Assembly: GCA_024196135.1 (NCBI GenBank)
Contig: JAMQCK010000678.1
Span: 1 to 17,884 of the forward strand
Reading direction: 5' to 3'
Length of the DNA stretch: 17,884 nucleotides
Origin: Pleurotus ostreatus/Saccharomyces cerevisiae fusant
Taxonomy: Eukaryota; Opisthokonta
The number at the start of each line of letters is the position of its first letter. Within the stretch, counting starts at the first letter, position 1. Below are positions 17,621 through 17,884 of the stretch, in pieces. The position numbers were made by a program, and so were the translations under genes. Under the pieces are notes generated by a model. It saw only the letters and a list, made by a program, of their open reading frames with translations. It made no database searches and had not been told where the DNA came from.

Positions 17621-17884
17621 CTGCCCGCAGCCTCCCCGTGCGCCTCGCGCCGGCTCTTCCGTTCTCAGCGTGCTTGAAGTGAGGTAATCTGCTTCCCTCC
17701 GAAGGGCGGGAGAAGGACGGCCATGAGGCGCCTTTGTACTGTGATTAGGTCCCCGTTAGGACTGGGAGTAGACCCATCTCTCGAGTATAGCCCCAAGTCG
17801 ACAAGCGACGTCCGGGGTGGTGTCGCGTGAGATACGCCGTGCGGAGCTGGGGCAGTGAGGGAGCAGAGGAGGACAGCATAGGCG

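Larger units (their letters stand above)
17345..17884. other. Promoter and 5'UTR region of the minus-strand unknown gene
   Basis: Minus-strand reading shows a TATA-like box at 17611-17620, a GC-rich leader, and a 55-bp 5'UTR intron at 17364-17418. Beyond about 17630 to the window end I see no further gene. Confidence 0.45.

Overview
This window is nuclear DNA from a filamentous basidiomycete. An agaricomycete is most likely, possibly a wood-decay polypore, but that last step is inference. The evidence is compositional and structural. The sequence is GC-rich. Nearly every gene is cut by many 48-100 bp introns with GTGCGT/GTGAGT-type donors, CTNAC-type branch points and CAG/TAG acceptors. There is a fungal class 2 laccase. 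All exon coordinates below were assembled by eye from reading frame, splice signals and family motifs, so single splice junctions can be wrong.

Layout, left to right: (1) 180-3516 +, a BCS1-type AAA ATPase, 9 exons, 867 aa. (2) 4434-5602 +, a short BCL7-like N-terminal domain on a long acidic, Gly-rich tail, 332 aa. (3) 5991-6906 -, a signal-peptide, His-rich, single-pass membrane protein with a C-terminal PPxY motif, 267 aa. (4) 7774-8548 -, a small predicted secreted protein with six N-terminal cysteines, 179 aa. (5) 9303-9879 +, a SnoaL/NTF2-like protein, 155 aa. (6) 10419-10819 -, a decayed coding remnant. (7) 10985-13515 +, a laccase with 16 exons and 564 aa, complete in all copper ligands. 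(8) 13884-16146 +, a Rex1-type DEDDh RNA exonuclease, 8 exons, 622 aa. (9) 16850-17344 -, a Ser/Pro-rich protein of unknown function, 164 aa, with a visible TATA-like box and 5'UTR intron.

The genes do not form an obvious cluster or operon-like system. They look like ordinary neighbouring fungal genes: a mitochondrial-type AAA protein, a possible chromatin-remodelling subunit, secretory-pathway proteins, an extracellular oxidase and an rRNA/tRNA-processing nuclease. I see no transposon, CRISPR, rRNA or tRNA.

The most notable observations are four. The laccase encodes its second copper signature across three consecutive microexons of 10, 9 and 9 nt. The BCS1-like ATPase has lost the first Walker B acid (Lys) and the sensor-1 Asn (Gln) while keeping Walker A and the arginine fingers. 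A decayed gene with tandem stop codons lies just upstream of the laccase promoter. Several small multi-exon genes are hard to find from single ORFs because no one exon is long.
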